The position numbers and the translations under genes were made by a program. 64,000 bases of DNA from Pseudarthrobacter chlorophenolicus (lineage in GTDB: Bacteria > Actinomycetota > Actinomycetes > Actinomycetales > Micrococcaceae): contig NZ_JZTW01000002.1 in the NCBI RefSeq assembly GCF_000962805.1, positions 124,001 through 188,000 on the forward strand, read 5' to 3'. Position 1 is the first letter of the stretch, and the number at the start of each line of letters is the position of its first letter. This document shows positions 48,528 through 58,359 of this stretch, piece by piece. The notes under the pieces are model-generated. The model had not been told where the DNA came from. It saw only the letters and a program-made list of their open reading frames with translations, and did not search any database.

Positions 48528-48995
48528 ATGACCACCGCAGCAGCACCGGACGCCCGCGAAGACGATCTGCTCCTGGAGCACCAGTTGTGCTTCGCCCTGA
48601 CCGTGGCCTCCCGCAGCGTCGTGGGCGCCTACAAGCCCGTCCTCGAAAGACTGAACCTGACACACCCGCAGTACCTCGTCATGCTTGCGCTGTGGGAAAC
48701 CAGTCCCCGCACCGTCAGGAACATCAGTGAAGCCCTGGCCCAGGAACCGGCCACCATTTCGCCGCTGCTGCGCCGGCTTGAAGCGGCCGGATTCATCACC
48801 CGGCGCCGCGCAGACGGAAACGAACGTGCCTTGTCGGTGGAGCTCACGCCGCAGGGTGCCGCCCTCCGGCAGGAGGCGCTCAAGGTTCCCGGCACCATGA
48901 TGGACAGGCTGGGACTGACCCGCGGGCAAGTCACCGAACTGCACGCCAGCATGATGGCGCTCATCGCTGCCACGTCCGGCAGCGCAGAGCCATAG
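48528..48995 (+). CDS. MarR-family regulator, OhrR-like
   Basis: A 155-aa winged-helix regulator. LLLEHQLCFALTVASRSVVGAYKPVLERLNLTHPQYLVMLALWE carries the conserved N-terminal Cys that senses organic peroxide in OhrR; the recognition part is SEALAQEPATISPLLRRLEAAGFITRRR. GGAGG precedes the ATG. OhrR normally sits beside ohr, but no ohr gene is in view, so the target may be the divergent small gene or elsewhere. Confidence 0.88.
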   Translation: MTTAAAPDAREDDLLLEHQLCFALTVASRSVVGAYKPVLERLNLTHPQYLVMLALWETSPRTVRNISEALAQEPATISPLLRRLEAAGFITRRRADGNERALSVELTPQGAALRQEALKVPGTMMDRLGLTRGQVTELHASMMALIAATSGSAEP

Positions 48996-49102
48996 GCCGC
49001 GCAGCACACAACCCTTCAGCGCACCAGCCCGGATCAGCGCAGGCCCGCGTCACCCACCCGGGAAGGGCGGCACAACCCGGGGAAGCTAGAATCGAGGCAT
49101 GA

Positions 49103-49705
49103 ATGAGGCGTCGGACCATGCGTAACCTGCGGCTTCACATCACGGCCCTTGCCATCACTGCCGGGCTACTCACCGGCTGCACCGGCGGCCCGGACGGAGG
49201 CAACACGCCGTCTTCATCCACGCCCCCGGCTCCGTCGCCAACTCCCTCCGCCCCGTCGTCGGCAACCCCACCTCCGTCAACGGCCACTCCGTCGCCGGAC
49301 ACCGAGACGACCGTCCCGGCCCCACCACCCGCATCACCGTCAGCGCTGCCCTCCGGGCCCGGCCAGGGCAATGCCGAACTTGCCATCACAGTCATTCCCG
49401 CGGAAGGCCAGGCCGCGGTCAACTACACCCTGGTCTGCGAAGCCGGAGTGCCGGCAGGCGAAAGCAGCCACCCGACGGCTGACGCCGCCTGCGCCGCCCT
49501 CAAGCGGAACGCGGCCCTGCTGAACCCGGCGCCCCGCACGGCCCAGGCCTGCACCCAGCAATATGGCGGACCTCAAAAGGCGACCGTGACCGGAGTGCTT
49601 GACGGAACCGCCGTCGAGGCATCCTTCGCCCGCACGGACGGCTGCGAGATCAGCGCCTGGGATGCCGCGAAAGACATACTGGGAGGCGCCGGTGGAGCAA
49701 CTTAA
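49103..49705 (+). CDS. SSI-like subtilisin-inhibitor lipoprotein
   Basis: A 200-aa exported protein. Signal peptide with lipobox LLTGC (Cys ~26), then ~60 residues of Pro/Ser/Thr-rich linker, then an SSI-family domain (~90-200): VCEAGVPAGESSHPTADAACAALKR, CTQQYGGPQKATVTGVLDG, ASFARTDGCEISAWD. In SSI the scissile bond follows Met in CPMVYDP; here the equivalent reads CTQQYGGP, so P1 would be Gln. It is likely anchored on the outer face. A large secreted subtilase is encoded 1.4 kb away. ATG at 49103 after GAGG; an ATG 5 codons later is possible. Confidence 0.85.
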   Translation: MRRRTMRNLRLHITALAITAGLLTGCTGGPDGGNTPSSSTPPAPSPTPSAPSSATPPPSTATPSPDTETTVPAPPPASPSALPSGPGQGNAELAITVIPAEGQAAVNYTLVCEAGVPAGESSHPTADAACAALKRNAALLNPAPRTAQACTQQYGGPQKATVTGVLDGTAVEASFARTDGCEISAWDAAKDILGGAGGAT

Positions 49706-50654
49706 GCTCCTGGCTGCTAATGAGTGGCGCGCGAGGGAAGAAGCCCACCAGCTGCGCGTCGGCCGCTACGCCGATCCTTACTTGGAGCGGAGGTCAGCCG
49801 GACGGAAACACCCGGTGGAGGACTTCCTCTTCACCTACTACACGCAAAAGCCGGGTCAGCTTCGCCGCTGGCACCCGGGCGCTGGAAGTGTCCTGGTAGA
49901 CAGGGCGGGCGAGGCCCGGCGCGGATGGAAGCACTACCGCGCGCTCGACGACGGCGAGCTCGCCAGGCTGGGCCTGCCTGCGGGAAGCACAGCGGTGACC
50001 TTCGACCGGGCCGCCTTCCTGGCCGACCGTGCGGACGCGGTGGCATTTGCTGAAATCATCCTGCGCGGAACGGCGGCCAGGCCTGCCCAGTTCGGCTGCT
50101 TTGGCCTGCACGAGTGGGCCATGGTGTACCGCCAGGACAAGTTCGACCTTCGCCACGAATACCTTGAACTGCGCCTGGGCTCCGAGGGAACCGACCAGGT
50201 GGTGGAGGACAACCGAATCCGCTGCACGCACTTTGATGCGTTCCGCTTCTATACCCCTGATGCTTTGCCGCTCAATGAGCACCTGCCCACCCGGGATTCC
50301 CAGCGGCACATGGAACAGCCCGGCTGTCTGCACGCCAACATGGATCTCTACAAGTGGGCCTACAAGCTGCTTCCGGCACTTCCGAGCGAGCTGGTCATGG
50401 ACTGCTTCGAGCTTTCCTGGCGGATCCGCGCCATGGATATGCAGGCCTCCCCCTACGACCTCGCCGCCTGGGGATATCCGCCCATCCGGATTGAGACCAC
50501 CGATGGTAAGGCCGACTACGTGGCCCGGCAGCGTGGCTTTGCCCGGGAAGCCGCAACACTTCGGGGCCGGCTTGCAACGGCTTTGGCGGCGGCCACGGGC
50601 TTGGCCACCAGGTCCGAGAAAGGAGACCTCCATGGAGAACAAGGCGCAGCCTGA
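49692..50654 (+). CDS. conserved actinobacterial protein (annotated as 3-methyladenine DNA glycosylase)
   Basis: A 320-aa cytoplasmic protein. KHPVEDFLFTYYTQKPGQLRRWHPGAG, the FGCFGLHEWAMVYR segment and HMEQPGCLHANMDLYKWAYKL are strongly conserved in actinobacterial homologues, which databases often call 3-methyladenine DNA glycosylase. I see no helix-hairpin-helix or known glycosylase motif, so that name is weakly founded. The GTG at 49692 follows GGGAGG and overlaps the end of the SSI lipoprotein gene; the gene also overlaps the next SSI-like gene. The three form one operon. Confidence 0.75.
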   Translation: MEQLKLLAANEWRAREEAHQLRVGRYADPYLERRSAGRKHPVEDFLFTYYTQKPGQLRRWHPGAGSVLVDRAGEARRGWKHYRALDDGELARLGLPAGSTAVTFDRAAFLADRADAVAFAEIILRGTAARPAQFGCFGLHEWAMVYRQDKFDLRHEYLELRLGSEGTDQVVEDNRIRCTHFDAFRFYTPDALPLNEHLPTRDSQRHMEQPGCLHANMDLYKWAYKLLPALPSELVMDCFELSWRIRAMDMQASPYDLAAWGYPPIRIETTDGKADYVARQRGFAREAATLRGRLATALAAATGLATRSEKGDLHGEQGAA

Positions 50655-51009
50655 TCCCGGATCCGTTCACTTGGTCATCAACCTCAGCGAAACGCCTGAC
50701 GGCCCGCACCATCAGTTCACCCTGCAGGCCAGCCACGGCACCGTGTCCCCCGGCTCGACCGTACCGGACCCGCAAGCGGCCCTCGACGCCGTCCTGAAAC
50801 ACGGACCTGCGATCTTCTTTCCGGAGCCCGGGCCGCCGCGCCTGTGTACCCAGCAGTATGGCGGGCCGCAGCAGGCCGTCGTCACGGGGACGTTCCACGG
50901 CAGGCGCGTTCACACTACGCTGACCTTGACCGATGGCTGCGAGATTTCCCGCTGGCGGGCCCTTGCTCCGCTGCTGGGCGGAACTGCCGGAACCACCGGC
51001 GCTACCTAG
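50632..51009 (+). CDS. SSI-like inhibitor domain protein without signal peptide
   Basis: A 125-aa protein. CTQQYGGPQQAVVTGTFHGRR and TLTDGCEISRWRALAPLLGG match the C-terminal half of the SSI lipoprotein upstream, including the identical reactive-loop region CTQQYGGP. There is no signal peptide or lipobox, so the protein should stay in the cytoplasm, and it lacks the first cysteine pair seen in the lipoprotein. AAAGGAGA lies 6 bases before the ATG (50632), which overlaps the end of the preceding gene. The role is unclear: intracellular protease inhibitor or a repurposed fold. Confidence 0.8.
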   Translation: MENKAQPDPGSVHLVINLSETPDGPHHQFTLQASHGTVSPGSTVPDPQAALDAVLKHGPAIFFPEPGPPRLCTQQYGGPQQAVVTGTFHGRRVHTTLTLTDGCEISRWRALAPLLGGTAGTTGAT

Positions 51010-51032
51010 GCAGACGGTACCCGGGCGAAGAC

Positions 51033-51074
51033 AATGATGGCCGGCGAATCGCAGTCGATCCGCCGGCCATCATT
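51033..51074. terminator. bidirectional hairpin terminator
   Basis: Perfect 14-bp arms (51033-51046, 51061-51074) around a 14-base loop, between the convergent SSI operon and the subtilase gene. Confidence 0.85.
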
Positions 51075-51116
51075 TATCCGGTTATCCAGGCTCCTGGCCT
51101 CTTGAGAGGCTGGCGC

Positions 51117-54100
51117 CTAGATTCCCAGGTTGGAGCTTCCCGATTCGTCCTGGAACTCCTTCTTCTTCTTTTCCTTCTTGACCTTGTCCTTCTTGTCCTT
51201 CTTGCCGGGGTCCGTCTGCTCGTCATCCGGGACCACTGCACCGGCGCCCGGTGTCACTACCACCGAGACAAAGGTGGGCGTGGCACCGCCGGAGTAGTTG
51301 ACCCGGCCGATGTAGGAGCCCGGCTGGAGGTTCTGCCACGACAACGTCACGTCACCGGCAGTGCCGTTTGCCAGCCGAAGCGGGTTGGGGCTTACCGAGG
51401 CGTTGCCCACGTTGGCACCCAGGACCGCAGCATCCAGCGACGCCTTGGTGGGCTGACCGTTCGGGCTTGCGTAGAGGTTGGCGAACATCGTGTACACGCC
51501 GGCCTTTGGATTGGCGACGGACACCGATTCGCTGGCAGACACCGTCTGGGAGGCGAGTTGCTTGCCGTCCGGGGTGAACACCAGGAGATCGAAGTCAGCG
51601 TTCTCGTCGGAGGAGAAGACGGAGAACTTGGCCAGCGGCGAACCTGCTGCCACCGTCACCTGCTTCATGGCGTTGGAGGTGTTGTTCGCCAGGGCCAGCG
51701 GCCCGGGGACCAGTTCCACGGCAGTCGAATCCGCCTTGGACAGGCCGTCCACCGTCATGCTGACCGGCGCATTGGTGCCGGACACCACGGGAATCTTCCC
51801 CTGGCCGGTACCCCCCACTGAGCTGAAGGCGGCATTCGCCGGCGCCACCACGGACTGCGGACGGACCGCTACCGGTGAAGCGACGTTCTTGCCGGCTCCC
51901 TGCCATACGAGGCTGCCCATGGCGAACTGGCCCGTGGGGGCGGAAGCGTTTTCAAACTTGACCTTGAACGTCCGCTTTTCTCCCACCGCGCTGAAGTTCA
52001 GGATGGAGGGAGTCACCGTGACTTTGACGCCCGGCACGTTCACCTGGGCGCGGTACACGCCGGGAGTCAGTGCCGTTACCGTGCGGGTCACCTCGGTCCT
52101 GCCGGTCAGCGCACCGAGCGCAAACGAGGCCACATTCATATCGCGCGGCGCCGTAGTGCCAAGATCCGGGATGCCCAGGTCCAGTCCGGTTCCCTGGATG
52201 AACTTCAGGTAGTCGGTCTCGTTGGCGTCGTATACCAGGCCCGGGTCCAGGACCTTGGCGACGGACACCTGGCCGGCGCCGGTGGCGAAGACATCCGTGT
52301 TGCGGCTGCCGTCCGCGTTCTTGACGTCCGTGGCGGTGGTCATCATGGCCGACTTGACGGTTGCCGGTGACCAGGTGGGGTTCTTGCCAAGCACCAGCGC
52401 TCCAAAGCCCGCCACGTGCGGGGCGGCCATCGAAGTGCCGGACATCATGCCGAACTGGGCTCCGGCTTCACCGATGGGGGAAACACCGGCCAGCACGGCG
52501 ACGCCGGGAGCAGCGACGTCCGGCTTCAGCAGGTCGGAGTCTGTGGCCAGCAGCGGGCCGCGTGAAGAGAATCCAGCGATCTGCGGCTGGGGCTCCTGCG
52601 GCAGGCCGGTGGTGTCTTTGTTGACCAGCGCGGCTTTGATGGCGGGGTTGGCCGCCAGCTTGTCCTTGATCTGCTGCGTGGCCGGCGGATTCACGTGGAC
52701 AGTGGGAACGGCGTGCTGGTCCACGTCCTCGGAAGACGGCGTGACGTTGACGAGGATCATGCCGACGCCGCCGGTGCGCTTGACCTCAGCGCTCTTGGCC
52801 ACGCGGTCAACGACTCCCCTGTCACAAACAACGATCTTGCCTGCCACCTTGGCGGGGTCCAGTGTGTTGGGTCCGCAAAGCTCGGGGCTTGCGGCTCCCG
52901 CTGCGGCAGCCGAAGCGGCGAGGACCAGCGGGCTGGCCGGGACGTTGTTGGCCATCAGGCTGGCACCCCGGTACTTGCTGCCGTCCTCGAACTCGACGGT
53001 TCCCTGCAGTTCGGTGGAGAAGGACGAGGCAGCGACAGTGGTGAGCCAGGGTGCGCCGTGGTTCACGGTGCTGGCCGTGGGGCCGCTGTTGCCTGCGGAC
53101 GCGGAAACAAAGACTCCGGCTGAGGCGGCGGAGAGGAATGCCAGGGCAACCGGATCCGTAGTGGTGGAGGTGCTGCCCGAAATGGAGTAGTTCAGGACAT
53201 CCACGCCATCCAGGATCGCCTGGTTGATAGCGGCCACCGATGCGGAGCTGTAGCAGCCGCCGGTATTGGGATCGGTGTCTTCCCAGCAGACCTTGTAGAT
53301 GGAGAGTTTGGCCGCCGGAGCGACGCCGCCGGTGATGCCCATGTCGCGGCCGCCCAGGTTGGCCCGGACGTTCGCGTTTCCGGCCGCGGTGCTGGCGGTG
53401 TGTGTGCCGTGGCTTCCCACGTCAACAGGAGAGAGAACTTCCTCGGGGGCACGGTTGGCTTCCGGGACGTACTTCTTGAAATCGTCCGCGAAGTAACGGG
53501 CGCTGAGGACCTTGGAGTTGCAGGCGCTGCCGTCGAAAGCTGCCCCGGTACCTTCACCCTTTTGGCATTCGCCTACGAACGTGTCGCCGTCGGACTTCAG
53601 CATGGCGATCTTGCCGTCTGCCGTCCGGTAGGGCACGCCCACCTCGGGGTTTCCGGCCAGTGGCTTGACCTCGGTCCCGGCGAAGAAGGGACTGGAAGGG
53701 GTGTAGCCGGAGTCGATGACTCCCACCACCACGCCCTTGCCGGCGTTCTCCGTGCCACCAAATGATGTGTTCCAGATGCCTTGCGGGCCCGAGAGCTTGA
53801 GGAAATCGGTGGTGGAGTAGTCCGGCGCGTTCTCGGTGTCCGGTGCCACCATGAGGACCTTCGGGTCCTTGGCCAGCTTCAGCGCCTGGTCGGCGGAGAG
53901 ATCCGCAGCGAAACCATTGATGGCGGCGGTGAAGTTGCGTTTGATCTGGACGCTTTCGTCCTTGGCGATCTCGCGCTGCTGGGTTTCGAGGTGCTGCTGG
54001 TAGCGCTGCACCTCCGGCCGCCCGGCGTCGAGCTTCTTTCCGCTTTCAGGCTTCGTAGCGCTCAGGTCGCCGGTGCCGCCTGCATAAGTGGCCGCGGGCT

Positions 54101-54308
54101 TCTCCGCCAGTACCACGATGTACCTGCCGGCCTGGTAGTCCTTAGGATCAAGGTTTTTCTGCTGGACCGACGGAACCTGCCCCGTGGCGGGGGCTGCCGT
54201 GGCCGGCACGGCTGCCACTGAACCAAGAAGCAGCGGAATTCCGACGGAGAACGCTGCAGCCCTCCGGAGCCCACCGCCCCTTGCAGGGCTCTTTCCTGTT
54301 AATTTCAC
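51117..54308 (-). CDS. large secreted S8 subtilisin-like serine protease
   Basis: A 1063-aa exported protease. Signal peptide (AAAFSVGIPLLLGSVAAVPATA), an I9 propeptide (YIVVLAEKPA ... FTAAINGFAADLS), then the S8 domain with Asp199 (VGVIDSGYTPS), His300 (DVGSHGTHTAS), oxyanion Asn407 (SAGNSGP) and Ser626 (MSGTSMAAPHVAG). A protease-associated domain is inserted at ~437-565. A Fn3-like beta region (~740-1020) and a Lys/Asp-rich tail follow. The GTG at 54308 has AAAGGG 5 bases upstream. The neighbouring SSI-like genes are candidate inhibitors of it. Confidence 0.93.
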   Translation of the reverse strand: MKLTGKSPARGGGLRRAAAFSVGIPLLLGSVAAVPATAAPATGQVPSVQQKNLDPKDYQAGRYIVVLAEKPAATYAGGTGDLSATKPESGKKLDAGRPEVQRYQQHLETQQREIAKDESVQIKRNFTAAINGFAADLSADQALKLAKDPKVLMVAPDTENAPDYSTTDFLKLSGPQGIWNTSFGGTENAGKGVVVGVIDSGYTPSSPFFAGTEVKPLAGNPEVGVPYRTADGKIAMLKSDGDTFVGECQKGEGTGAAFDGSACNSKVLSARYFADDFKKYVPEANRAPEEVLSPVDVGSHGTHTASTAAGNANVRANLGGRDMGITGGVAPAAKLSIYKVCWEDTDPNTGGCYSSASVAAINQAILDGVDVLNYSISGSTSTTTDPVALAFLSAASAGVFVSASAGNSGPTASTVNHGAPWLTTVAASSFSTELQGTVEFEDGSKYRGASLMANNVPASPLVLAASAAAAGAASPELCGPNTLDPAKVAGKIVVCDRGVVDRVAKSAEVKRTGGVGMILVNVTPSSEDVDQHAVPTVHVNPPATQQIKDKLAANPAIKAALVNKDTTGLPQEPQPQIAGFSSRGPLLATDSDLLKPDVAAPGVAVLAGVSPIGEAGAQFGMMSGTSMAAPHVAGFGALVLGKNPTWSPATVKSAMMTTATDVKNADGSRNTDVFATGAGQVSVAKVLDPGLVYDANETDYLKFIQGTGLDLGIPDLGTTAPRDMNVASFALGALTGRTEVTRTVTALTPGVYRAQVNVPGVKVTVTPSILNFSAVGEKRTFKVKFENASAPTGQFAMGSLVWQGAGKNVASPVAVRPQSVVAPANAAFSSVGGTGQGKIPVVSGTNAPVSMTVDGLSKADSTAVELVPGPLALANNTSNAMKQVTVAAGSPLAKFSVFSSDENADFDLLVFTPDGKQLASQTVSASESVSVANPKAGVYTMFANLYASPNGQPTKASLDAAVLGANVGNASVSPNPLRLANGTAGDVTLSWQNLQPGSYIGRVNYSGGATPTFVSVVVTPGAGAVVPDDEQTDPGKKDKKDKVKKEKKKKEFQDESGSSNLGI

Positions 54309-54359
54309 GTGCACCCTTTCACGATGAACCGGCCTGTCAGGATCAGAGGGCCGGAAACG

Positions 54360-54412
54360 ACCGGCTTGGTACAGGGAATTACAGGTTTTGTAATTCGATA
54401 AGACCAGCCGGT
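54360..54412. promoter_or_regulatory. nested inverted repeat upstream of the subtilase
   Basis: Outer arms ACCGGCTTGGT (54360-54370) and ACCAGCCGGT (54403-54412; one bulge) enclose perfect inner arms GAATTAC (54376-54382) and GTAATTC (54390-54396). It lies 52 bases before the subtilase start. It could be an operator, a leader hairpin, or the terminator of the small gene upstream. Confidence 0.5.
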
Positions 54413-54561
54413 TCACAGAGTACAGACTGATAGCCGAATATGACATAGGGCACAAACGGCGAATTTTCGCCAGTCAAAAACAACGATGGCGGGGACACAG
54501 GCGGGCATCCCGGGAAGCCCTGGCCCTCAGGGGGCAGGGCGCAGGAAGCCGCGGCGGGACG

Positions 54562-54747
54562 CTACTGCCGGGGGGTCCGGACCACTTCGCTGATCCATTG
54601 CCGGGTCTTCTCGTCCACCGGACCGGCCGTGCGGTTTTCCCGGGCGCGGCGGTCGGCTTTGATCTTCTGGAAGACCATCCGGCCCAGGCCGGCAAACACG
54701 GCTGCGGCCATCACTGGCAAAAGGACGGACTTCGAATTCTCTGCCAT
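54562..54747 (-). CDS. small one-helix membrane protein
   Basis: A 61-aa protein with one hydrophobic segment (VLLPVMAAAVFAGLGRMVF) and a charged C-terminus (KIKADRRARENRTAGPVDEKTRQWISEVVR). No known family. It is on the subtilase strand, 250 bases upstream, possibly an independent unit. Start ATG at 54747. Confidence 0.65.
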   Translation of the reverse strand: MAENSKSVLLPVMAAAVFAGLGRMVFQKIKADRRARENRTAGPVDEKTRQWISEVVRTPRQ

Positions 54748-55014
54748 CCCGTCATCCTAGTGATGCGTCCCTTTCAACTCCATAGCGGGATTGGACGGAA
54801 GCGTCGGATTGCCCTTGCCTGGGCGCCGCCGTGACGTGGATCTACCGAATACAGGGTGGAGCCGCCGGCCCGGTAGAATGATAGGGCAAGCTCGCGGAGC
54901 GCCCGTCCACAAAGTCTGGAACACTGCCTTACAGTGTGCCCCCAACACCGGTACGGCGTGAGACGGCATCACTCCGCTGCGCCCTTACCCAAGCTCACGC
55001 ACAGGAGTTGCCGG

Positions 55015-55266
55015 ATGCCCCGGATCGTTGTTGACGTCATGCCCAAGCCCGAGATTCTTGACCCCCAGGGAAAGGCGATCGTCGGCGCTCTTCCCCGCCT
55101 CGGCTTCACCAGCTTCAGCTCTGTCCGCCAGGGCAAGCGTTTCGAACTGACGGTCGACGGCGAGGTGACGGAGGAAATCCTGGCCCAGGCCCGCAACGCC
55201 GCCGAAACCCTCCTGTCCAACCCCGTGATCGAGGACGTTGTCAACGTCGAGGTCGTCGAGGCCTGA
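55015..55266 (+). CDS. purS: phosphoribosylformylglycinamidine synthase subunit PurS
   Basis: An 83-aa bridging subunit of the three-part FGAM synthase. [22 protein letters not shown], then [15 protein letters not shown] and [21 protein letters not shown] are typical. AGGAG lies 7 bases before the ATG. It is one base from purQ, which overlaps purL; the three are one operon. Confidence 0.96.
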   Translation: MPRIVVDVMPKPEILDPQGKAIVGALPRLGFTSFSSVRQGKRFELTVDGEVTEEILAQARNAAETLLSNPVIEDVVNVEVVEA

Positions 55267-55267
55267 G

Positions 55268-56041
55268 ATGACTGAACTTCCCCTGATCGGCGAAGCTGTC
55301 GCTGTCGCGGCGGAACCGCGCCTCGCCGGCGCCCGCATCGGCGTCGTCACCTTCCCCGGGACCCTGGATGACCGCGACGCTGCCCGCGCCGTCCGCCTGG
55401 CTGGTGGCACCGCCGTCGAGCTCTGGCACGGCGACACGGAAATCGGTGACGTGGACGCGGTGGTCATCCCCGGCGGCTTCTCCTACGGTGACTACCTCCG
55501 CGCCGGCGCCATTGCCCGTTTCGCGCCGCTGATGTCCAAGATCATCGACGCCGCCAACAGTGACGCCAAGCTGCCCGTCCTGGGTATCTGCAACGGCTTC
55601 CAGATCCTCACCGAGTCGCACCTGCTGCCCGGTTCGATGATCAAGAACGACCACCTGAAGTTCCTCTGCCGCGATCAGGTGCTGCGCGTCGAGAACAGCA
55701 ACACCGCGTGGACGCTGGACTACGAAGCGGGCCAGGAAATCACCATCCCGCTGAAGAACCAGGACGGCCAGTACATCGCTGACGAGAAAACCCTGGACGC
55801 CCTTGAGGCCGAAGAACGCGTCGTCTTCCGCTACGTGGGCTTCAACCCGAACGGTTCCCGCCGGGACATCGCCGGCATCTCCAACGCCGCCGGCAACGTG
55901 GTGGGCCTCATGCCGCACCCGGAGCACGCCGTGGAACCGGGCTTCGGCCCCGAATCGCTCGATGGCATCGGAGGGTCCGACACCGACGGCCTGGGCTTCT
56001 TCACCTCCGTACTGACCAAGATTGTGGGAGGCGACAAGTGA
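55268..56041 (+). CDS. purQ: phosphoribosylformylglycinamidine synthase subunit PurQ
   Basis: A 257-aa glutaminase subunit supplying ammonia to PurL. Class I amidotransferase features: [34 protein letters not shown], nucleophile Cys108 in [12 protein letters not shown], and His/Glu in MPHPEHAVE. It starts one base after purS and ends with a GTGA overlap with purL. Confidence 0.97.
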   Translation: MTELPLIGEAVAVAAEPRLAGARIGVVTFPGTLDDRDAARAVRLAGGTAVELWHGDTEIGDVDAVVIPGGFSYGDYLRAGAIARFAPLMSKIIDAANSDAKLPVLGICNGFQILTESHLLPGSMIKNDHLKFLCRDQVLRVENSNTAWTLDYEAGQEITIPLKNQDGQYIADEKTLDALEAEERVVFRYVGFNPNGSRRDIAGISNAAGNVVGLMPHPEHAVEPGFGPESLDGIGGSDTDGLGFFTSVLTKIVGGDK

Positions 56042-58347
56042 CCACCGAAACCACCAAGAAGTTCAACATCGACACCGTCGAGAACGCTGCCAAGACCCCG
56101 GACACCGAGCTGCCCTGGGCCGAGCTGGGCCTGAAGCGGAACGAGTTCGACGAGATCGTCAAGGTCCTGGGCCGCCGCCCCACCGGCGCCGAACTGGCCA
56201 TGTACTCCGTCATGTGGAGCGAGCACTGCTCCTACAAGTCCTCCAAGAACCACCTGCGCCAGTTCGGCGAAAAGGTCACCGAGGAAATGAAGAAGGACAT
56301 GCTGGTGGGCATCGGCGAAAACGCCGGCGTCACCAATCTGGGGGACGGCTGGGCCGTGACCTTCAAGATCGAATCGCACAACTCGCCGTCGTTCGTTGAG
56401 CCCTACCAGGGCGCCGCGACCGGCATCGGCGGCATTGTCCGCGACATCATCTCCATGGGTGCCCGCCCCGTGGCGGTCATGGACCCGCTGCGTTTCGGCG
56501 CGATCGACCACCCGGACACCGCCCGCGTCATGCACGGCGCCGTGGCCGGTATCGGCGGCTACGGCAACTCCCTGGGCCTGCCGAACATCGGCGGCGAGAT
56601 GGTGTTCGACTCCGTCTACCAGGGCAACCCGCTGGTCAACGCGCTGGCGGTAGGCGTCATGCGCCACGAGGACATCCGTCTGGCCAATGCCTCGGGCAAG
56701 GGCAACAAGGTGGTCCTGTTCGGTGCACGCACCGGCGGCGACGGCATCGGCGGCGCTTCCGTGCTGGCCTCCGAATCCTTTGATGACACCAAGCCGTCCA
56801 AGCGTCCTGCCGTCCAGGTGGGCGACCCGTTCGCCGAGAAGGTGCTCATCGAGTGCTGCCTTGAGCTGTTCAAGGGCTCCCTGGTGGAGGGCATCCAGGA
56901 CCTCGGCGCCGCGGGCATCTCCTGCGCCACCTCGGAACTGGCGTCCAACGGCGACGGCGGCATGCAGGTTGAGCTGACCTCCGTCCTGCTGCGCGACCCC
57001 ACGCTGACCCCGGGCGAGATCCTGATGTCCGAATCACAGGAACGCATGATGGCCGTTGTGACGCCGGAGAACGTGGAAGCGTTCGAAGCCGTCATGGACA
57101 AGTGGGCCGTGGAGTACTCCTGGCTGGGCGAGGTGACCGACACCGGCCGCCTCATCATCACCTGGGAAGGCGACGTGATTGTCGACGTCGACCCCCGCAC
57201 CGTGGCGCACGACGGCCCGGTCTACGACCGTCCGTTCGCCCGCCCCGAGTGGCAGGATTCGGTCCAGGCAGACACCTTCACCGGCTCCGTGCAGGATGCC
57301 GGCCGCCCGGCCGCACCCGCCGAGCTGGCGAAGGCCGTCACGGAACTCGTGGCGTCCCCCAACATGTGCTCCAAGGCGTGGATCACCAACCAGTACGACC
57401 GGTATGTGGGCGGCAACACCTCCATGGCGTTCCCCGACGACGCCGGCGTGGTCCGCGTGGATGAGGAATCCGGCCTGGGTGTTGCCCTGGCAACCGACGC
57501 GAACGGCCGCTACACCTACCTGGACCCGTACCACGGTGCCCAGCTGGCACTGGCCGAGGCCTACCGCAACGTCGCCACGGCGGGCGCCATCCCCATGGCC
57601 GTCAGCGACTGCCTGAACTTCGGCTCCCCCGAGGACCCGGACGTCATGTGGCAGCTGGCCGAAGCCATCCGCGGCCTGTCCGACGCCTGCCAGGTACTCG
57701 GCATCCCCGTCACCGGCGGCAACGTGTCGCTGTACAACCAGACGGGCACCACCCCGATCCACCCCTCCCCCGTGGTGGCGGTCCTGGGCAAGCTCGACGA
57801 CGTTGCCCGCCGCACGCCGTCGGGCTGGCGCGAGGATGGCCAGGCCATCTACCTGCTGGGCACCACCGCTGCCGAGCTGGACGGCTCGGAGTGGGCCAAC
57901 ATGCGTGGGCACCTGGGTGGCCAGCCGCCGAAGGTTGACCTTGAGACCGAGCGCGCACTGGGTGAGATCCTGATCAACGCCTCCCGCGACGGCATGATCG
58001 ACGCCGCACACGATCTCTCCGAGGGTGGCCTGGCTGCCGTGCTGGTGGAGTCTTCGCTGCGCTACGGCGTCGGCGCGCGGATTGCGCTGCAGGACGTCAT
58101 GGACCGCGATGGCGTGGACCTGTTCACGGCCCTATTCTCCGAATCCCAGGGACGGGCCGTCGTAGGCGTTCCCCGCTCGGAGGAAGTGCGCTTCACGGAC
58201 ATGTGCACCGCCCGCGGTTTCGCGCACACCCGTATCGGTGTAGTGGACGCTGCCAGCGGCGCCCTGGAGATCAACGGCGTGGACAGCCTGTCCCTCGACG
58301 CCCTCCGCGAAGCCCACGAGGGGACGCTGCCGAAGTACTTCGGCTGA
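56038..58347 (+). CDS. purL: phosphoribosylformylglycinamidine synthase subunit PurL
   Basis: A 769-aa synthetase subunit (the small, PurSQ-dependent form) catalysing FGAR to FGAM in purine synthesis. [67 protein letters not shown] in sections, [13 protein letters not shown] and [14 protein letters not shown] are visible. The GTG start (56038) overlaps purQ's stop. A strong hairpin follows. Confidence 0.97.
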   Translation: MTTETTKKFNIDTVENAAKTPDTELPWAELGLKRNEFDEIVKVLGRRPTGAELAMYSVMWSEHCSYKSSKNHLRQFGEKVTEEMKKDMLVGIGENAGVTNLGDGWAVTFKIESHNSPSFVEPYQGAATGIGGIVRDIISMGARPVAVMDPLRFGAIDHPDTARVMHGAVAGIGGYGNSLGLPNIGGEMVFDSVYQGNPLVNALAVGVMRHEDIRLANASGKGNKVVLFGARTGGDGIGGASVLASESFDDTKPSKRPAVQVGDPFAEKVLIECCLELFKGSLVEGIQDLGAAGISCATSELASNGDGGMQVELTSVLLRDPTLTPGEILMSESQERMMAVVTPENVEAFEAVMDKWAVEYSWLGEVTDTGRLIITWEGDVIVDVDPRTVAHDGPVYDRPFARPEWQDSVQADTFTGSVQDAGRPAAPAELAKAVTELVASPNMCSKAWITNQYDRYVGGNTSMAFPDDAGVVRVDEESGLGVALATDANGRYTYLDPYHGAQLALAEAYRNVATAGAIPMAVSDCLNFGSPEDPDVMWQLAEAIRGLSDACQVLGIPVTGGNVSLYNQTGTTPIHPSPVVAVLGKLDDVARRTPSGWREDGQAIYLLGTTAAELDGSEWANMRGHLGGQPPKVDLETERALGEILINASRDGMIDAAHDLSEGGLAAVLVESSLRYGVGARIALQDVMDRDGVDLFTALFSESQGRAVVGVPRSEEVRFTDMCTARGFAHTRIGVVDAASGALEINGVDSLSLDALREAHEGTLPKYFG

Positions 58348-58359
58348 CGCGACACCTGC

